64,000 nt of DNA from Ktedonosporobacter rubrisoli (GTDB taxonomy: Bacteria; Chloroflexota; Ktedonobacteria; Ktedonobacterales; Ktedonobacteraceae), in NCBI RefSeq assembly GCF_004208415.1, contig NZ_CP035758.1, positions 9,672,001 to 9,736,000 of the forward strand. Direction: 5' to 3'. The position numbers were made by a program, and so were the translations under genes. Positions within the stretch are counted from its first letter, which is position 1, and the number at the start of each line of letters is the position of its first letter. The notes beneath the pieces were generated by a model. It was not told where the DNA came from. It saw nothing but the letters and a program-made list of their open reading frames with translations, and searched no databases. Below, one piece after another: positions 63,212-64,000 of this stretch.

Positions 63212-63973
63212 ATGGGTACAGTAACCTTTGATTTCTCACAAGAGGTTGTGATGGTGACGGGAGGGTCTCGCGGCCTGGGCCTGGAGATCGCGAAGGCTTT
63301 CGGACATGCTGGCGCAAAAGTGGTTATTACGGCAAGACGCACACAATGGCTAGATGAAGCTGTACAGCTCTTGAAGGAGCAAGGGATAGATGCGTACGCG
63401 CTGATATGTGATGTAGCTGATCCTGGAGTTGTAGAGCATACAGTTCAGCAGGCAATCGAGAAGTGCGGTTCTATCGATGTGCTTGTTAATAATGCCGGCT
63501 TAACCTGGGGTGCGCCTGCTGAGGAGATGCCTCTGGAACGCTGGCATCAGGTACTAGAGACAAATGTTACGGGCACATTTCTGATGTCCCAGGTTGTGGG
63601 CAGGCATATGCTGGCCAGAGGTAAGGGAGTTATGGTGAATGTGGCTTCGATTGCTGGCCTGGGTGGAGGACAGTTAAACACGGTGGGCTATAATGCCAGC
63701 AAGGCCGCTATTATCAATCTTACGCGCGCACTGGCGCTAGAATGGGCGAGCAGAGGCGTAAGGGTAAATGCAGTTGCGCCAGCTATGTTTAGGACACGCA
63801 TGACAGAGGCTATCCTCGATCGTTCTGAGCAGCTTGTGGCCGAGGCTATGCCGATGAAACGGATTGGCCAGCCCGGTGAACTTGCTCCTACTGTTCTCTT
63901 CCTGGCTTCCAATGCTGCTAGCTATATCACCGGCCAGGTGATCGCTGTGGATGGCGGTAGGACCGCTCAATAG
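63212..63973 (+). CDS. SDR-family oxidoreductase
   Basis: 253 residues of the classical short-chain dehydrogenase family. Cofactor site VTGGSRGLGLEIA, NNAGLTW, catalytic Ser/Tyr/Lys in VNVASIAG...GYNASKAA, and the NAP-like VNAVAPAMFRTRM. ITARRTQWLDEA suggests NADP preference (Arg-Arg after the second strand), an inference. Gluconate-5-dehydrogenase or FabG-like activity is possible, not proved. ATG 63212 follows AGAGGAC. It is intact and ends 27 bases before the window edge. Confidence 0.9.
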   Translation: MGTVTFDFSQEVVMVTGGSRGLGLEIAKAFGHAGAKVVITARRTQWLDEAVQLLKEQGIDAYALICDVADPGVVEHTVQQAIEKCGSIDVLVNNAGLTWGAPAEEMPLERWHQVLETNVTGTFLMSQVVGRHMLARGKGVMVNVASIAGLGGGQLNTVGYNASKAAIINLTRALALEWASRGVRVNAVAPAMFRTRMTEAILDRSEQLVAEAMPMKRIGQPGELAPTVLFLASNAASYITGQVIAVDGGRTAQ

Positions 63974-64000
63974 CCCGAAGCTGTCTCTCTGCTCAAGCAA

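Noticed and set aside
1..64000. CRISPR array, phage or conjugative module
   Set aside because: No regularly spaced repeats, integrase, terminase or transfer genes were seen.

Overview
The window reads as chromosomal DNA of a Ktedonobacteria-like member of the Chloroflexota (inference). The supporting features are: a MurT/GatD pair; a sigma-54 with a built-in zinc ribbon; a long-form HPF; an RqcH-type NFACT protein; a Gram-positive-like SRP RNA-dnaX-ebfC-recR cluster; lipoprotein-anchored transport proteins; and roughly balanced base composition. There is no rRNA, tRNA or CRISPR array that I can recognise.

Layout. 1-4043 (+): tRNA t6A synthesis (tsaB, truncated by the window edge; tsaD) interleaved with rimI, then a ROK sugar kinase and a second GNAT acetyltransferase, closed by a strong bidirectional hairpin. 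4104-6942 (-): metG and a ThiF/MoeB-like E1 enzyme. 7322-8450 (+): two orphan receiver-domain proteins, the second with Glu at the phosphorylation site. 8578-25634 (-): a large peptide-transport island with two OppB/OppC permease pairs, one OppD/OppF ATPase pair, four full-length family-5 binding lipoproteins and one decayed copy. 25700-34828: a patchier region with a possible IS200/IS605 remnant, a frameshifted gene, unknown proteins, a long TPR protein, a GC-rich structured segment, a cNMP-binding protein, nrdR, a small Cys-containing protein and hpf. 34849-38120 (-): murT-gatD plus a ClpX-zinc-finger fusion. 38551-49067: topA, an isocitrate dehydrogenase-like gene, gmk-glpX, rqcH, rpoN and rnc. 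49927-54083: a DUF255 thioredoxin-fold protein, a homocysteine methyltransferase/MTHFR fusion and hsp20. 54269-61460 (+): tyrS, mtnP, SRP RNA, dnaX, ebfC, recR and recA. 61598-63973: a DUF4032 kinase-like protein and an SDR oxidoreductase.

Most striking signal. Five intergenic sites in the transport island share a bipartite motif on the coding (minus) strand: TGTGAGAT, exactly 15 bases, then CGTA (one copy is TGTGATGT). Three precede intact binding-protein genes at about 215-275 bp, one precedes the decayed binding-protein gene, and one lies about 510 bp before an oppB. The geometry resembles promoters of extracytoplasmic-function (ECF) sigma factors, so these genes may form a dedicated regulon. 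No sigma gene lies in the window.

Other points. The SRP RNA (about 56603-56815) has a good sigma-70 promoter whose -35 box overlaps the mtnP stop codon. Two genes (a binding lipoprotein and an unknown 490-residue protein) each appear to have lost one C from a run of six. recA has a possible SOS-type operator in its promoter.
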